A DNA stretch of 26,662 bases, taken from contig HF999661.1 of NCBI GenBank assembly GCA_000434215.1, forward strand, positions 1,506 to 28,167. Reading direction: 5' to 3'. Position 1 is the first letter of the stretch; every line of letters starts with the position of its first letter. The notes beneath the pieces were generated by a model. The model was not told where the DNA came from, did no database searches, and was given only the letters and a program-made list of their open reading frames with translations. The stretch is from Bacteroides sp. CAG:144 (GTDB taxonomy: Bacteria; Bacteroidota; Bacteroidia; Bacteroidales; UBA11471). This document shows positions 14,907-23,778 of this stretch, in pieces. The position numbers and the translations under genes were made by a program.

Positions 14907-16424
14907 TTACTTCTTCTCTGACAGACTTCCATTCGGTATTTCTACCGAATGGGGAGAATGCATGCTTTCCCCGTTCTCTTCCCAATGAAACGGTTCGAAC
15001 TGCGTATCGCTGTTTTTCCAGCTCGGTTTACGCGAAGCATAAATCACAAAAGGTGCTATAACGACAATCAATGCGCCTATGATAAGGACCGAGAACCATA
15101 CGGCATTGCTACCCACCGATATTTGGCTGGGCGGTATAAAACTCAAAATGAAAGCCAGTAAGGAGCCACAAAATCCCAAACCGCCGATAAACCACATCAA
15201 CCCATTGCCTTTACCTCCGATACGAAAAGGACGATCGGCTTTTTTCATATTATACCGCAAATAGATAGCCGCCGAAAACATGAGCATATACATAATCAGA
15301 TAAAGCACTACGGTAAGTTGCGACATAATCTGATAAAAACTTTGTACCGAAGGCATAACAACAAACAACAGACTCAGCAACGTAACCGCCCCACCCTGTA
15401 TATAAAGAATATTTTTCTGAACGCCGATTTTATTGGTTTTTTGGAAAAAAGGCGGTAAATAACCGGCCCGTCCCACCGCAAAAATACCTTTCGATGGACC
15501 GGCAACCCATGTCAGAACCCCCGCCAAAACACCAAAAGCCAATGCCACGGCGATGACCGGCGATAACCAAGAAGCCTTGATAAAGGCAAAATAATTATCG
15601 AAACCCACCAAAAGGCTTTGCGTCAGGTTGATATCTTTTTGTGGAATAATGACACCGAGTGCAAATGTTCCCAATATGAAAATCAGTACCGTAATGGCCG
15701 AGCCCATAAAGACGGCTTTCGGGTAATTTTTGGACGGATTATTTATATCTTTCACATGGATACCCCCCATCTCCATTCCGGCGTAAAACAAGAAGATACT
15801 GGCCGCCAAAACCAAATTATCGAAATTCGAGAAATCGGGCAAGAAACTGCCCGAAAAATCCATTTGGGATTTTCCGCCCATCAACAAATAGACAATCGCC
15901 AGAACGACCAACAGACCGGCCGGAATAATCGTTCCTACCAGACCTCCTATCTTGGCGACTTTTCCTACCCAGTCCAACCCTTTCAGCGAAATAAATGTCG
16001 CCAACCAATAAATAAACAACACAACGGCCAATGTATAAAAACGATTCGATGCCAACAACATATCTCCGGAATGATTCATTCCGATAAACGCTATCGCAAC
16101 AGCGCCGAAAGTAAGCACCGTCGGATACCAAATCGTACTCTCTATCCACTGTAACCAAATCGCCAAAAAACCGGCTTTCTTGCCGAATGCCTCTCCTACC
16201 CACCGGAATACACCGCCCTGCTTGTCCTGAAACATAGCCGCCAACTCGGCCGCAACCAAAGCCGTAGGTATAAGAAACACCAATGCCGCAAATAAATAAT
16301 AAAATGCCGAACTGACACCATACTCGGCCTCGGCCGGTAGCCCCCGTAACGATACGACAGCCGTTACATTCATAATTGCCAACGTAAACACGCCCAGCTT
16401 TACTGATTTTCCGATGTTTGCCAT
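14907..16424 (-). CDS. gadC: Glutamate:GABA antiporter GadC (APC superfamily)
   Basis: This 505-residue inner-membrane antiporter has about 12 hydrophobic helices. The start (K-L-G-V-F-T-L-A-I-M-N-V) and the G-V-F-R-W-V-G-E-A-F-G region are typical of GadC, as are V-K-D-I-N-N-P-S-K-N-Y-P and W-V-A-G-P-S-K-G near the middle. The hydrophilic C-terminal tail (about 460-505, with several His and Glu) corresponds to the region that forms the pH-sensitive plug in the E. coli protein; gating here is inference. It imports glutamate and exports GABA, completing the cycle begun by glsA and gadB a few kb away. It is divergent from the channel gene, with a 97-base shared region. A 10-bp inverted repeat (14929-14952) lies inside the last codons. 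Confidence 0.93.
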   Translation of the reverse strand: MANIGKSVKLGVFTLAIMNVTAVVSLRGLPAEAEYGVSSAFYYLFAALVFLIPTALVAAELAAMFQDKQGGVFRWVGEAFGKKAGFLAIWLQWIESTIWYPTVLTFGAVAIAFIGMNHSGDMLLASNRFYTLAVVLFIYWLATFISLKGLDWVGKVAKIGGLVGTIIPAGLLVVLAIVYLLMGGKSQMDFSGSFLPDFSNFDNLVLAASIFLFYAGMEMGGIHVKDINNPSKNYPKAVFMGSAITVLIFILGTFALGVIIPQKDINLTQSLLVGFDNYFAFIKASWLSPVIAVALAFGVLAGVLTWVAGPSKGIFAVGRAGYLPPFFQKTNKIGVQKNILYIQGGAVTLLSLLFVVMPSVQSFYQIMSQLTVVLYLIMYMLMFSAAIYLRYNMKKADRPFRIGGKGNGLMWFIGGLGFCGSLLAFILSFIPPSQISVGSNAVWFSVLIIGALIVVIAPFVIYASRKPSWKNSDTQFEPFHWEENGESMHSPHSVEIPNGSLSEKK

Positions 16425-16521
16425 ATTATCTCTATATTATAATTAAGTAATTCCTGTTTTTCGTGTAGATAAACAATCGGCGACCGCTTGTTGTTTTACA
16501 TACAGACGATTTTATTCGAAC

Positions 16522-17226
16522 ATGAATATGAAAAATATACAAACCGTGAGGTGGAGAGATTACGAATCAAAGGTTTATAACATATTACATATTTTGATCT
16601 TATTGTTATCGGTATTCCTCATCATCACCATATCGATCGACACATTTCGCAATATATCGTTTCTCAACCAGGGTTATTACAAGAAAATACAATTATGGAT
16701 ATGCGCTTTTTTCATACTGGATTTTATTTTGGAGTTTATCCTGTCGAAGCATAAATGGAAATATCTGAGAAATCGTTTCGTTTTCTTTTTGGTATCGATA
16801 CCCTATATGAATATATTCTCATATCTGAATGTGGATTTTTCTCCCGAAACATACTATTTTCTACGGTTCATTCCCCTTGTGAGAAGCGGATATGCTTTGG
16901 CTATCGTCATCGGTTGGCTCTCATACAACAAAATATCGAGTCTTTTTATATCGTATGTAACCATGCTTCTGGCAACCGTCTATTTTTCAAGTCTCATATT
17001 CTTTGTTCTGGAACACACGGTCAATCCGATGGTCAACCGATATACCGATGCCCTATGGTGGGCTTTCATGGACGTAACGACGGTAGGCTCCAACATTTAC
17101 GCCGTTACCGCCACCGGGAAGACACTCTCGGTTGTTCTGGCAGCGCTGGGCATGATGATGTTTCCGATTTTCACGGTCTATGTTACCCATCTGGTACAGC
17201 AAACAAGCCGACACAAACCGCAATAA
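16522..17226 (+). CDS. Potassium-channel-like protein with altered selectivity filter
   Basis: This 234-residue membrane protein has the layout of a six-helix tetrameric cation channel: helices near residues 18-38, 53-75, 85-103, 110-132 and 137-163, then a pore loop and a final helix (about 200-226). The pore reads W-W-A-F-M-D-V-T-T-V-G-S-N-I-Y. The filter is T187-V188-G189-S190-N191, where potassium channels have T-V-G-Y/F-G. The helix equivalent to S4 (about 110-132) has only two Arg, so voltage sensing is doubtful, and there is no cytosolic RCK domain. It lies between gadC and the gadB-glsA operon, which suggests a part in charge balance during acid stress. A bidirectional hairpin at 17254-17287 follows. 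The base composition is AT-rich compared with gadB. Confidence 0.82.
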   Translation: MNMKNIQTVRWRDYESKVYNILHILILLLSVFLIITISIDTFRNISFLNQGYYKKIQLWICAFFILDFILEFILSKHKWKYLRNRFVFFLVSIPYMNIFSYLNVDFSPETYYFLRFIPLVRSGYALAIVIGWLSYNKISSLFISYVTMLLATVYFSSLIFFVLEHTVNPMVNRYTDALWWAFMDVTTVGSNIYAVTATGKTLSVVLAALGMMMFPIFTVYVTHLVQQTSRHKPQ

Positions 17227-17253
17227 AAACCGACCCGACATTTCTTTGTCAAA

Positions 17254-17287
17254 AAAGGAGAATCCGGAATTGATCGGATTCTCCTTT
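17254..17287. terminator. Bidirectional terminator between the channel gene and glsA
   Basis: A 13-bp perfect inverted repeat (17254-17266 with 17275-17287, arm AAAGGAGAATCCG) closes an 8-base loop. On the minus strand it is followed by a run of T, so it should end the gadB-glsA mRNA well. On the plus strand the tail is CTCTTCT, weaker but adequate for the channel gene. Confidence 0.85.
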
Positions 17288-17316
17288 CTCTTCTAAAAAA
17301 CATCTCATCGGAGAAC

Positions 17317-18282
17317 TTACGCAATTATCTTCACAGAATCTCCACTAAATACCGACAGTCCGAGTTTGTTCATGATATGCTTGATCGCCAACTGGGCCTT
17401 TACCGAATTACCGGACTCATCTATCGGCGGAGCAAAAGCCGAGATTCCCATAATACCGGGAAGGACACCCATGACTCCGCCACCGACACCCGTCTTTGCC
17501 GGAATGCCCGAAGTATAAAGCCAGTCTCCCGTATGTTCATAAAAACCCACGGTAGCAATAAGCGAGGTAATCTGCGGAGAAAAAGAGGCATCAAACACGC
17601 TCCTCCCCGTCTTTGGATTGACACCTCTGTTGGCTATCGTGGCTCCGCACACCGAAAGTTGTTCAGCGGTAATACCCAAAGAGCACTGCCGGGTATAAAG
17701 GTCAAGAGATAAATCCGGATCATCATAGATACGATTATAATTTTTCAGCAACCAGACAATAGATCGGTTATTGAAATTCGTCTCCGACTCCGAACGGTAC
17801 AACTCTTCTATCAAATCGGGAGCACTTCCCGATAATTGGGTTATGTTTTCTACGATCGCCGCCCATTTTTTATCGGCATCACCCATCGGATTGACCATGC
17901 TACACGCTGTTATGGCACCGGCATTGACCAACGGTGTGGAAGGGTGATCGTTTTCCAACAGAATAGCGATTATCGAATTAAACGGCAATCCGGTCGCATC
18001 GGCACCGATCATCGAAAGCAGTTTTTCGGCCCCATACTGGCGCAATACCAATATGGCGGTATATACTTTGGAGACAGATTCTATACCGAATCGGTATCGA
18101 GTATCACCGACCTCAATCATTCGCCCGTCCAGCAGACAGACACTGATACCGAACAAATTTTTATCGACATTGGCGAGATAAGGAATATAATCGGCGTTTT
18201 TCCCATCTTGATTATCCTTAAACATGTCGTAGGCTTCGTGCACAGCCTGTTCTATCGAAGAAAAAGAAATAGATTTTTCCAT
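17317..18282 (-). CDS. glsA: Glutaminase (serine-type, YbaS/GlsA family)
   Basis: This 321-residue cytosolic glutaminase has the beta-lactamase-like fold. The S-V-S-K motif (S69 to K72) gives the nucleophile and its Lys, and the family pattern N-A-G-A-I-T-A follows, as does K-T-G-V-G-G-G near the C terminus. It hydrolyses glutamine to glutamate and ammonia; the ammonia takes up a proton and the glutamate feeds GadB. The frame runs upstream into gadB, but the ATG at 18282 (M-E-K-S-I-S) is chosen because it gives the usual family length and lies 4 bases after the gadB stop. The two genes are thus one operon. E. coli YbaS has the same role in acid resistance (established for that organism). Confidence 0.95.
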   Translation of the reverse strand: MEKSISFSSIEQAVHEAYDMFKDNQDGKNADYIPYLANVDKNLFGISVCLLDGRMIEVGDTRYRFGIESVSKVYTAILVLRQYGAEKLLSMIGADATGLPFNSIIAILLENDHPSTPLVNAGAITACSMVNPMGDADKKWAAIVENITQLSGSAPDLIEELYRSESETNFNNRSIVWLLKNYNRIYDDPDLSLDLYTRQCSLGITAEQLSVCGATIANRGVNPKTGRSVFDASFSPQITSLIATVGFYEHTGDWLYTSGIPAKTGVGGGVMGVLPGIMGISAFAPPIDESGNSVKAQLAIKHIMNKLGLSVFSGDSVKIIA

Positions 18283-18286
18283 TTCT

Positions 18287-19729
18287 CTATTTTTTAGTCC
18301 TATGACAACTTCCGGTATGTGTAAACACCGAACCCTGTACCTCGATATTCTTATCTTGTGCAATGCGCGTATTGGTGGGATATTCCAACTTTTCGAGAGA
18401 AGCGACTGCATCGCGTATGTCGTTCAGCAGCATATCGGCCATATCGCGACTAAATCCCTGACGGACAACAATACGCATAACCACATAATTCTGGATATTC
18501 TCAGGTAATGTATAGGCAGGTACCATCCAGCCCCCTTGTTTCAACTTGTCTTGCAAATCATACAAGGTCCATTTGGCATTCTTGGCATAATCGGGTTTTA
18601 TATACCAAATAAACAGGGGATTCTCTACCCGATTACTGTAATTGACAAACGGTGTCATCTTGCCTATTTCATCGTGCAGATATTGAGTGATCTGCATGCT
18701 GTTGTGCTGGATAGCTTTATAGCCCTGAAATCCCAAGCGGATAAACTGGTAATACTGACCCAATATCTGTGCCGCCGGACGAGAAAAATTGAGACCCACC
18801 TGCGTGATATTCGCCCCCAAATAATTTACACTGAACGACATTTCTTCGGGTAAATATTTTTTGTCTTTCCAGACAACCCAGCCCAAACCGGGATACACCA
18901 GTCCGAACTTATGTCCCGACGTACTGATAGAAAGGACCCACTTCAACCGGAAATCCCATTTTTTATGAGGTTCGAGGAAAGGTAAAATAAATCCGCCCGA
19001 CGCTGCATCAACATGGATAGGTATATCATAACCCGTCTTTTTATTGAACGTATCAAGAGCCCGGTCGAGAGCCTCTACATCATCGTTCAGTCCCGTCCAC
19101 GTAACACCTTCGATAGGTACGATACATATCGTGTTTTCATCACACATTTTCAAGGCTTCTTCGGGATCGAGGGTTGTTTTTTCGAGTGTCAAAGGCACTT
19201 CCCGCATTTCGATCTGCCAAAGTTGAGCGAATTTTTCCCATACGACCTGAAAACCTGAGGAAATGACAAAGTTCGGTTTATCGATCGGTTTTCCTTCGGC
19301 CTGACGTTTTTTGCGCCATCGAAGCCAAGCTGCAACTCCTCCCAACATACAGGCCTCGGAAGAGCCTATCGCCAAAGCTCCGCTTTTCCATTTTTCCTCT
19401 TCGGGAGAGTTCCACAAGTTAGCCATAATATTGATACACTTCGCATTCATGACAGCAATACGGGGGTATTCCGTTTCATCGATATAATTGATGTTAATGG
19501 CCTCATTCATCAACTTCGTCGCATAATCGTCCATATAAGTCGTTACGAATGTAGCCAGATTCAACCGGGGTTGTGTCTGTGCAAACGTCTCGTCTTTCAC
19601 CATCTGATAGGCTATTTCCGGAGTTGTCGGGGCATCGGGAATACGATCTACGGGAGAGGGTTTCAACATTTCGTCGGAGCCGAAGATACTGGTCTTGGCA
19701 TCGCCTGTTCTGAAATTCAAATCTTTCAT
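18287..19729 (-). CDS. gadB: Glutamate decarboxylase
   Basis: This 480-residue PLP enzyme converts glutamate to GABA and CO2, consuming a cytosolic proton. The PLP Lys is in S-T-S-G-H-K (K274) and the ring-binding Asp is in D-A-A-S-G-G (D241), spaced as in E. coli GadB (K276, D243, recalled). G-S-S-E-A-C-M-L-G-G near 122-131 is the phosphate/substrate loop. The C terminus has F-T-H-T, the counterpart of the F-K-H-T end whose His shuts the E. coli enzyme at neutral pH, but here it is extended by a further eight residues (G-S-C-H-R-T-K-K). It is first in an operon with glsA. The 217-base region up to the divergent MFS gene shows no perfect promoter box; a TATATTTC is the nearest match. Confidence 0.96.
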   Translation of the reverse strand: MKDLNFRTGDAKTSIFGSDEMLKPSPVDRIPDAPTTPEIAYQMVKDETFAQTQPRLNLATFVTTYMDDYATKLMNEAININYIDETEYPRIAVMNAKCINIMANLWNSPEEEKWKSGALAIGSSEACMLGGVAAWLRWRKKRQAEGKPIDKPNFVISSGFQVVWEKFAQLWQIEMREVPLTLEKTTLDPEEALKMCDENTICIVPIEGVTWTGLNDDVEALDRALDTFNKKTGYDIPIHVDAASGGFILPFLEPHKKWDFRLKWVLSISTSGHKFGLVYPGLGWVVWKDKKYLPEEMSFSVNYLGANITQVGLNFSRPAAQILGQYYQFIRLGFQGYKAIQHNSMQITQYLHDEIGKMTPFVNYSNRVENPLFIWYIKPDYAKNAKWTLYDLQDKLKQGGWMVPAYTLPENIQNYVVMRIVVRQGFSRDMADMLLNDIRDAVASLEKLEYPTNTRIAQDKNIEVQGSVFTHTGSCHRTKK

Positions 19730-19946
19730 TGCTTAAAAATTTATGAGTTAGAAATATAAGGCCGGTTTTTGAAACGACCCACCAATAAAACAACAGATCG
19801 ACAAGACGAAAGTTTGAGCCATTCATCTATTCATACACAATTTGGCACTTATTAAAATTTACAAGAAATCCTCCCGGTAAACATTCAGAAAATGAAGATT
19901 GTTGTAGGTATAAATCTTTCAGGAAATCATAATACACGACATAATT

Positions 19947-21158
19947 ATGAAAATAAAAACAGGACAAGGCACAATGCCCTTAGTCATACTTCTGGGAATA
20001 TGGTCCATCTCGGCTTTGAACGCGATACCGGGTCTGGCCGTCTCCCCTATTCTGGGACAGATGTCTACGATATTTCCGCAATCATCAGAGTTCGACATAC
20101 AACTATTGTCCTCCCTCCCGTCCTTGCTTACAATCCCATTTATCTTGTTATCGGGAAAATTGACAGAACATATCAACAACATCTTTTTGCTGCAAACGGG
20201 TCTTATCATCTTTGTTCTGAGCGGATTATTTTACATACTCTCTACCGAAATGTGGCAACTGATTGCAGTAAGTGCTTTGCTGGGGATAGGCTCGGGCCTT
20301 ATCGTTCCTTTATCGACCGGACTGATCTCGCGTTATTTCACGGGGAAATATAGAACGCGACAATTCGGCCTGAGTTCCGCAATTACCAACATCACACTGG
20401 TATCGGCAACCCTATTGACCGGATATTTGGCCGGCATCGACTGGCATTTACCCTTTGTCGTGTATTTCTTTCCGATCGTCGCATTCGTCTTCTCTTTCTA
20501 CTTGAAAAAAGACCCTGTCTCGGCGGCTCCCGTCAGAACGAACAATCCCGGAAAAATCAATGTAAAACACCTCATCGGCCTTATGGCATTTTACGGGCTG
20601 GTAACTTATCTGGTTGTCATCATCAGTTTTAATTTACCGTTTCTGATGAAAGAATATCGTTTCGATGCCGAAACTTCGGGAATCATCATCTCGATGTTTT
20701 ATTCAGCAATTGTCGTCCCGGGATTTTTCCTGAACAAGATCCTCTCGACATTCAAATACCTTACAAAGTGCATGTGTCTGTTATGTATTGCTGCCGGACT
20801 CTTGTTGGTCTTAATATCGAGTAATGTATGGATATTAGGAACAGGAGCCGTTTTCATGGGTTTCGGATACGGTGTCATACAACCGCTCATATACGACCAG
20901 ACCAGCCAAGTCGCCACCCCTGAAAAAACAACTTTGGCTCTGGCATTTGTCATGTCGATGAATTATTTGGCCATATTACTCTGCCCGACAATCATCGACA
21001 CCTTCCAATCCCTATTCCATATCCATTCCCAGCAATTCGCCTTCTCATTCAACCTTTCCATAACGCTACTGGCTATCATATGGTCCTATGCGGCACGTCA
21101 TACATTCTTATTCAACGATAATTTGGAGAACGATAAATCATCTTTGGAAGAACTATGA
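19947..21158 (+). CDS. MFS transporter
   Basis: This 403-residue inner-membrane protein has about 12 hydrophobic segments in two halves joined by a basic central loop (about residues 190-212). The loop between helices 2 and 3 has the MFS pattern around S-G-K-L-T-E-H-I, a variant of motif A. It starts at the ATG at 19947; further Met residues at position 10 and beyond are less likely given the first helix. The nearest relatives by feel are CynX/NimT- or Bcr-type exporters of small organic compounds, but the substrate cannot be told. The gene overlaps the following EamA gene by four bases (ATGA). It is divergent from gadB, so a link to amino acid or amine export is possible though unsupported by motifs. 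Confidence 0.85.
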   Translation: MKIKTGQGTMPLVILLGIWSISALNAIPGLAVSPILGQMSTIFPQSSEFDIQLLSSLPSLLTIPFILLSGKLTEHINNIFLLQTGLIIFVLSGLFYILSTEMWQLIAVSALLGIGSGLIVPLSTGLISRYFTGKYRTRQFGLSSAITNITLVSATLLTGYLAGIDWHLPFVVYFFPIVAFVFSFYLKKDPVSAAPVRTNNPGKINVKHLIGLMAFYGLVTYLVVIISFNLPFLMKEYRFDAETSGIIISMFYSAIVVPGFFLNKILSTFKYLTKCMCLLCIAAGLLLVLISSNVWILGTGAVFMGFGYGVIQPLIYDQTSQVATPEKTTLALAFVMSMNYLAILLCPTIIDTFQSLFHIHSQQFAFSFNLSITLLAIIWSYAARHTFLFNDNLENDKSSLEEL

Positions 21159-22090
21159 TCAGCAAAACAAGTGAAGCCAACTTGGCAATGGTTGTATCGA
21201 AAACATTCAGCGGGCTGAACGTAAACGCCCTGCGATACTTGTTACCGTTATGGATAGCACCTCTTACCGGCGTAACCTACCGCTGTGTCTTTGCCGCCGT
21301 CGCTTTCTGGATCATCGGATATTGGGCAAAACCCGAAAAAGCCTCGGTGAAAGACAAATTATTCTTATTTCTGCTGGGGGCAATCGGTATTTACGGATAT
21401 ATGTTTGCATACCTGATGGGACTGAGCAAGACGACTCCCGTCTCTGCGGCGATTTTCACCTCCATGCAACCGATTTGGGTTTTCCTCTTATCGGCACTCT
21501 TTCTCCAAGAGAAAATAACGACTATGAAGATCATCGGAATTTTAGTTGGGTTAAGCGGAGCGCTATTATGTATTTCGACACAAAAAAGCGATGACCTCGC
21601 CTCCGATGCCTTATCGGGAAATCTTTTCTGCCTGACCAGCTCTGTCATCTATGCTGTGTATTTGATATTAAGCAACCAATTCTTGAAAAAAACAGGTACT
21701 TATACTCTCATGCGTTATACTTTCTCGGGGGCTGCCGTTTCAAGCCTCATCGTCTTATCCTTTACCGGATACGATGCACCACTCACGACACCACCGTTAC
21801 AGTTTTGGCCGATAGCATTGCTGATTTTCGTTCTGATTTTCCCTACCGTCATCAGCTACCTACTCATTCCCATCGGCCTTAAATATCTGAATACAACAGT
21901 CGTATCCATATACGGATACCTGATATTGATCGTAGCTTCAATCGTCTCTTTTGCCGTAGGACAGGACCGATTCGGCTGGGAACAAGTCGTCGCCATGATT
22001 CTCATCTGTATCGGTGTCTATTGGGTGGAAATCGCGGAAACAGGGAAAAACGGCAATCGAAAACGCCCCCACTCTCCCACCACTACCTGA
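21155..22090 (+). CDS. EamA-family (DMT) transporter
   Basis: This 311-residue inner-membrane protein has ten hydrophobic helices made of two EamA repeats (about residues 10-140 and 152-290). Typical marks are the end of the first repeat, P-I-W-V-F-L-L-S-A-L-F-L-Q-E-K-I-T, and the corresponding E in the second repeat, which is weaker here (F-A-V-G-Q-D-R-F-G-W). Family members export amino acids, metabolites or drugs. The C-terminal tail is short, basic and Pro/Thr-rich, and thus cytosolic. The start overlaps the MFS stop, so the two transporters are co-translated. Together they may export one class of compound or act in succession. The strong hairpin 22120-22154 follows. Confidence 0.87.
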   Translation: MISKTSEANLAMVVSKTFSGLNVNALRYLLPLWIAPLTGVTYRCVFAAVAFWIIGYWAKPEKASVKDKLFLFLLGAIGIYGYMFAYLMGLSKTTPVSAAIFTSMQPIWVFLLSALFLQEKITTMKIIGILVGLSGALLCISTQKSDDLASDALSGNLFCLTSSVIYAVYLILSNQFLKKTGTYTLMRYTFSGAAVSSLIVLSFTGYDAPLTTPPLQFWPIALLIFVLIFPTVISYLLIPIGLKYLNTTVVSIYGYLILIVASIVSFAVGQDRFGWEQVVAMILICIGVYWVEIAETGKNGNRKRPHSPTTT

Positions 22091-22119
22091 GGCAATGTAG
22101 TATCACTCCATGAAACAAA

Positions 22120-22154
22120 AATGCGGTGTGTAAACTTGTTTTACACACCGCATT
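22120..22154. terminator. Bidirectional terminator between the EamA and mmdB genes
   Basis: A 15-bp perfect inverted repeat (22120-22134 with 22140-22154, arm AATGCGGTGTGTAAA) has a 5-base loop. On the minus strand it is followed by TTTTG and further T, so it ends the methylmalonyl-CoA decarboxylase operon 19 bases after the mmdB stop. For the plus strand the tail is weak. Confidence 0.85.
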
Positions 22155-22172
22155 GAATATTGTACAGATGAG

Positions 22173-23330
22173 TTATCCGAGGAATCCCAGCAAGATACCG
22201 GCGGCAACAGCCGAGCCGATAACACCGGCGACATTCGGACCCATGGCATGCATGAGCAAATAATTCGACGGGTCGTATTCCAAACCCAATACTTGCGAGA
22301 TACGGGCCGAATCGGGTACTGCCGATACACCGGCATTACCGATAAGAGGATTGATTTTATTGTCTTTCTTCAAAAAGAGATTGAAGAATTTCACAAACAA
22401 TACGCCGGCCGCCGTCGCAATAATGAATGAAATGGCTCCAAGTACAAAAATTTTCACCGAATCACCGGTCAGGAACTGAGACGCCTGTGTCGAGGCTCCT
22501 ACTGTTACTCCCAGCAAAATAGTGATGACATCGATAAGCGGGCCACGGGCAGTCTCGGCCAAACGACGGGTAACGCCACTTTCTTTCAATAAGTTCCCGA
22601 AGAAAAGCATTCCCAACAACGGAAGACCCGACGGCACAAGGAAACATGTAAGCAACAGCCCTACAATGGGAAAAATTATTTTCTCGGTCTGCGAAACAAC
22701 ACGCGGCGGACGCATGCGGATAAGACGCTCTTTCTTGGTCGTCAATAAGCGCATAATGGGCGGCTGTATGACAGGAACCAATGCCATATATGAATAGGCC
22801 GATATAGCGATAGCCCCCATCAGGTTCGGAGCCAGTTTCGACGAAAGGAATATCGCCGTAGGACCATCGGCACCACCGATAATACCGATAGCACCAGCCT
22901 GACTGGGGTCAAACCCCATCGCTAATGCAATAGCATAAGCACCGAATATACCAAATTGAGCCGCAGCTCCGATAAGCATCAACTTCGGGTTGGAAATCAG
23001 AGCCGAAAAATCGGTCATAGCTCCTATACCCAAAAATATGAGCGGCGGATACCAACCCTGAACAACTCCTTGATAGAGAATATTAAGAACCGAACCTTCC
23101 TCATAAATACCCAACTGTAATCCGGCATCCTTGAAAGGTATATTACCTATAAGGATACCAAAACCGATAGGGATCAACAACATAGGTTCAAATTCCTTCG
23201 CAATTGCCAAATAGATAAAAAAGCAACCGACAATAATCATGATGAAATTCCCCATCGTGATATTGGCGAAACCTGTATAAGTGAGAAACTCTTGAATATT
23301 CTCACCTAAAAAACTCAAAAACTCTCCCAT
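22173..23330 (-). CDS. mmdB: Na+-translocating decarboxylase beta subunit
   Basis: This 385-residue integral membrane subunit of the OadB/GcdB/MmdB family releases CO2 from carboxybiotin and uses the energy to pump Na+ out. The conserved region G-G-A-D-G-P-T-A-I-F (D155) matches the segment holding the essential Asp of OadB. G-P-N-V-A-G-V-I-G-S-A-V-A-A-G near the C terminus is the other family hallmark. About nine membrane helices are visible. It is the last gene of the operon, 5 bases after the biotin carrier. The operon context with methylmalonyl-CoA epimerase shows that the complex acts on methylmalonyl-CoA rather than oxaloacetate. Confidence 0.95.
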   Translation of the reverse strand: MGEFLSFLGENIQEFLTYTGFANITMGNFIMIIVGCFFIYLAIAKEFEPMLLIPIGFGILIGNIPFKDAGLQLGIYEEGSVLNILYQGVVQGWYPPLIFLGIGAMTDFSALISNPKLMLIGAAAQFGIFGAYAIALAMGFDPSQAGAIGIIGGADGPTAIFLSSKLAPNLMGAIAISAYSYMALVPVIQPPIMRLLTTKKERLIRMRPPRVVSQTEKIIFPIVGLLLTCFLVPSGLPLLGMLFFGNLLKESGVTRRLAETARGPLIDVITILLGVTVGASTQASQFLTGDSVKIFVLGAISFIIATAAGVLFVKFFNLFLKKDNKINPLIGNAGVSAVPDSARISQVLGLEYDPSNYLLMHAMGPNVAGVIGSAVAAGILLGFLG

Positions 23331-23335
23331 AAGCC

Positions 23336-23767
23336 TTATCCGATAACAACGATATCGGCACCTTCGAGTATCGAATCGCCTTTATTAACTTTTATTGCCG
23401 TGATTTTTCCATCATGGGTGGCTGCAATCACATTCTCCATTTTCATGGCTTCGAGAATAGCCACTTTTTGCCCTGCTTTCACGGTATCGCCCACACTCAC
23501 GTTTATTTCGAGAATAACTCCGGGCAGCGGCGAACGCACGGCACCGGCTACCGACGCAGCGGCAGGACGGCTTACGACTGGTTCTCCGGCAGGCGTAACA
23601 GGAGCTGCCTGCGGTCGAGTAAGCGGTTTGATCTGTTTCTTGGCCGGCTTATCAAGCTCCACCTTATAAGGAGTCCCGTTTACCTCGACCGTTGCGATAT
23701 TATCTTCGATCTGGTTGATATTTACGGTATAAAGATTTCCGTTGATTTTATATTTAAACTCTTTCAT
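23336..23767 (-). CDS. mmdC: Biotin carboxyl carrier subunit of methylmalonyl-CoA decarboxylase
   Basis: This 143-residue carrier has an N-terminal beta domain (about residues 1-40), a flexible Ala/Pro-rich linker (about 41-75) and a C-terminal biotinyl domain. The biotinylated Lys is in E-A-M-K-M-E-N (K109), 34 residues from the end as usual. The frame extends upstream to 23830, but the ATG at 23767 (M-K-E-F-K-Y-K) gives the normal family N terminus and lies 11 bases after the OadG-type stop. It shuttles the carboxyl group from the carboxyltransferase (mmdA) to the membrane beta subunit. Confidence 0.95.
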   Translation of the reverse strand: MKEFKYKINGNLYTVNINQIEDNIATVEVNGTPYKVELDKPAKKQIKPLTRPQAAPVTPAGEPVVSRPAAASVAGAVRSPLPGVILEINVSVGDTVKAGQKVAILEAMKMENVIAATHDGKITAIKVNKGDSILEGADIVVIG

Positions 23768-23778
23768 AGCGCTGATTT

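Noticed and set aside
18283..18411. Upstream start for glsA inside gadB
   Set aside because: The extra 43 residues are encoded over the conserved end of gadB and look non-native; the ATG at 18282 gives the usual glutaminase length.
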